Below are positions 30,497 to 30,586 of a DNA stretch of 30,586 bases, piece after piece. Origin of the DNA: JAFGDH01 sp964447525. GTDB taxonomy: Archaea > Aenigmatarchaeota > Aenigmatarchaeia > QMZP01 > QMZT01. The notes beneath the pieces are model-generated. The model ran no database searches and was not told the DNA's origin. It saw only the letters and a list, made by a program, of their open reading frames with translations. The stretch covers positions 1 through 30,586 of the forward strand of contig CAYUSU010000012.1 in assembly GCA_964447525.1 (NCBI GenBank). Reading direction: 5' to 3'. The first letter of the stretch is position 1. Each line of letters opens with the position of its first letter. Both the position numbers and the translations under genes were made by a program.

Positions 30497-30586
30497 GCCC
30501 CGGTAGCTCAGCGGTAATTTCGAAAGAATCATGCCTCGGCATGACTCAGTCGCCAAAGAGCGCTCGGCTGTTAACTTTGAAACCCG
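30497..30586 (+). tRNA. tRNA-Asn(GUU), 5' part, with D-loop intron and start of an anticodon-loop intron
   Basis: Acceptor strand GCCCCGG (30497-30503) and D-stem GCUC (30506-30509) with GAGC (30558-30561). After the D-stem come G26, anticodon stem CUCGG (30563-30567), then CU and anticodon GUU (30570-30572), A37. Instead of CCGAG the sequence continues ACTTTGAAACCCG, so a second intron begins near 30574. A TATA-like region precedes the gene at about 30466-30490. The window ends before the 3' half, so identity rests on the anticodon and 5' half. Confidence 0.8.
30517..30555 (+). other. Inferred tRNA-Asn D-loop intron (39 nt)
   Basis: Exon GCGG (30511-30514) pairs with intron UCGC (30550-30553, one G-U), with 3-nt bulges UAA and CAA. 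Cutting after the second base gives a 9-nt D-loop. A stem CATGC-CTCG-GCATG lies inside (30530-30543). The arrangement matches that of tRNA-Arg. Confidence 0.75.

Overview
The window comes from an archaeon. It encodes topoisomerase VI (A and B), aIF1A, aPelota, an MBF1-type zinc-ribbon/HTH protein and a Dim2-like KH protein. Many starts have a TATA box about 25 bases upstream and almost no leader, and the tRNA genes carry introns in non-canonical places. Several surface proteins have long serine/threonine- and sequon-rich ectodomains. The sequence alone does not fix the phylum; a DPANN-like or deep euryarchaeal lineage would fit. Genes are tightly packed and no gene-free stretch exceeds 300 bases.

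Layout. 1-4029: start of a minus-strand gene, a tRNA-Arg(UCG) gene with three inferred introns, a small membrane coiled-coil protein and a large surface protein. 4197-6141: MscS-like channel, ArsR-type regulator, and a three-gene operon of very small proteins, two with the same His/Pro motif, ending at a perfect palindrome. 6186-9621 (minus): AbrB-like protein, 66-residue protein, degenerate TyrRS-like protein, Asp/Glu-type racemase, then hisS. 9715-14172: SGNH hydrolase, phosphoesterase, Fic/Doc protein with a small partner, eight-bladed PQQ-type propeller (interrupted by an assembly gap) and an M20 peptidase.

14206-20967 looks like a patchwork. YjbQ is followed by a TrmB regulator and a nitrate/sulfonate/thiamine-precursor-type ABC importer, bounded by a 29-bp exact direct repeat. 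Next is a more AT-rich pair, a two-unit Lrp/AsnC regulator and a ThiH/HydG-like radical SAM enzyme, bounded by two copies of the 3' end of the MBF1-like gene. The simplest reading is that yjbQ and the MBF1 gene once converged directly and two cassettes entered between them.

21030-30586: membrane-anchored surface protein, aPelota, MagIII/EndoIII-type glycosylase, TrkH, pilin-like membrane protein, aIF1A, KH protein, top6B and top6A (overlapping by 143 bases), an unknown protein, and a tRNA-Asn(GUU) gene with a D-loop intron, cut by the window edge.

The strongest candidates for something undescribed are the AbrB / 66-aa / TyrRS-like / racemase operon with its duplicated leader, the His/Pro micro-protein operon, and the intron-rich tRNAs.
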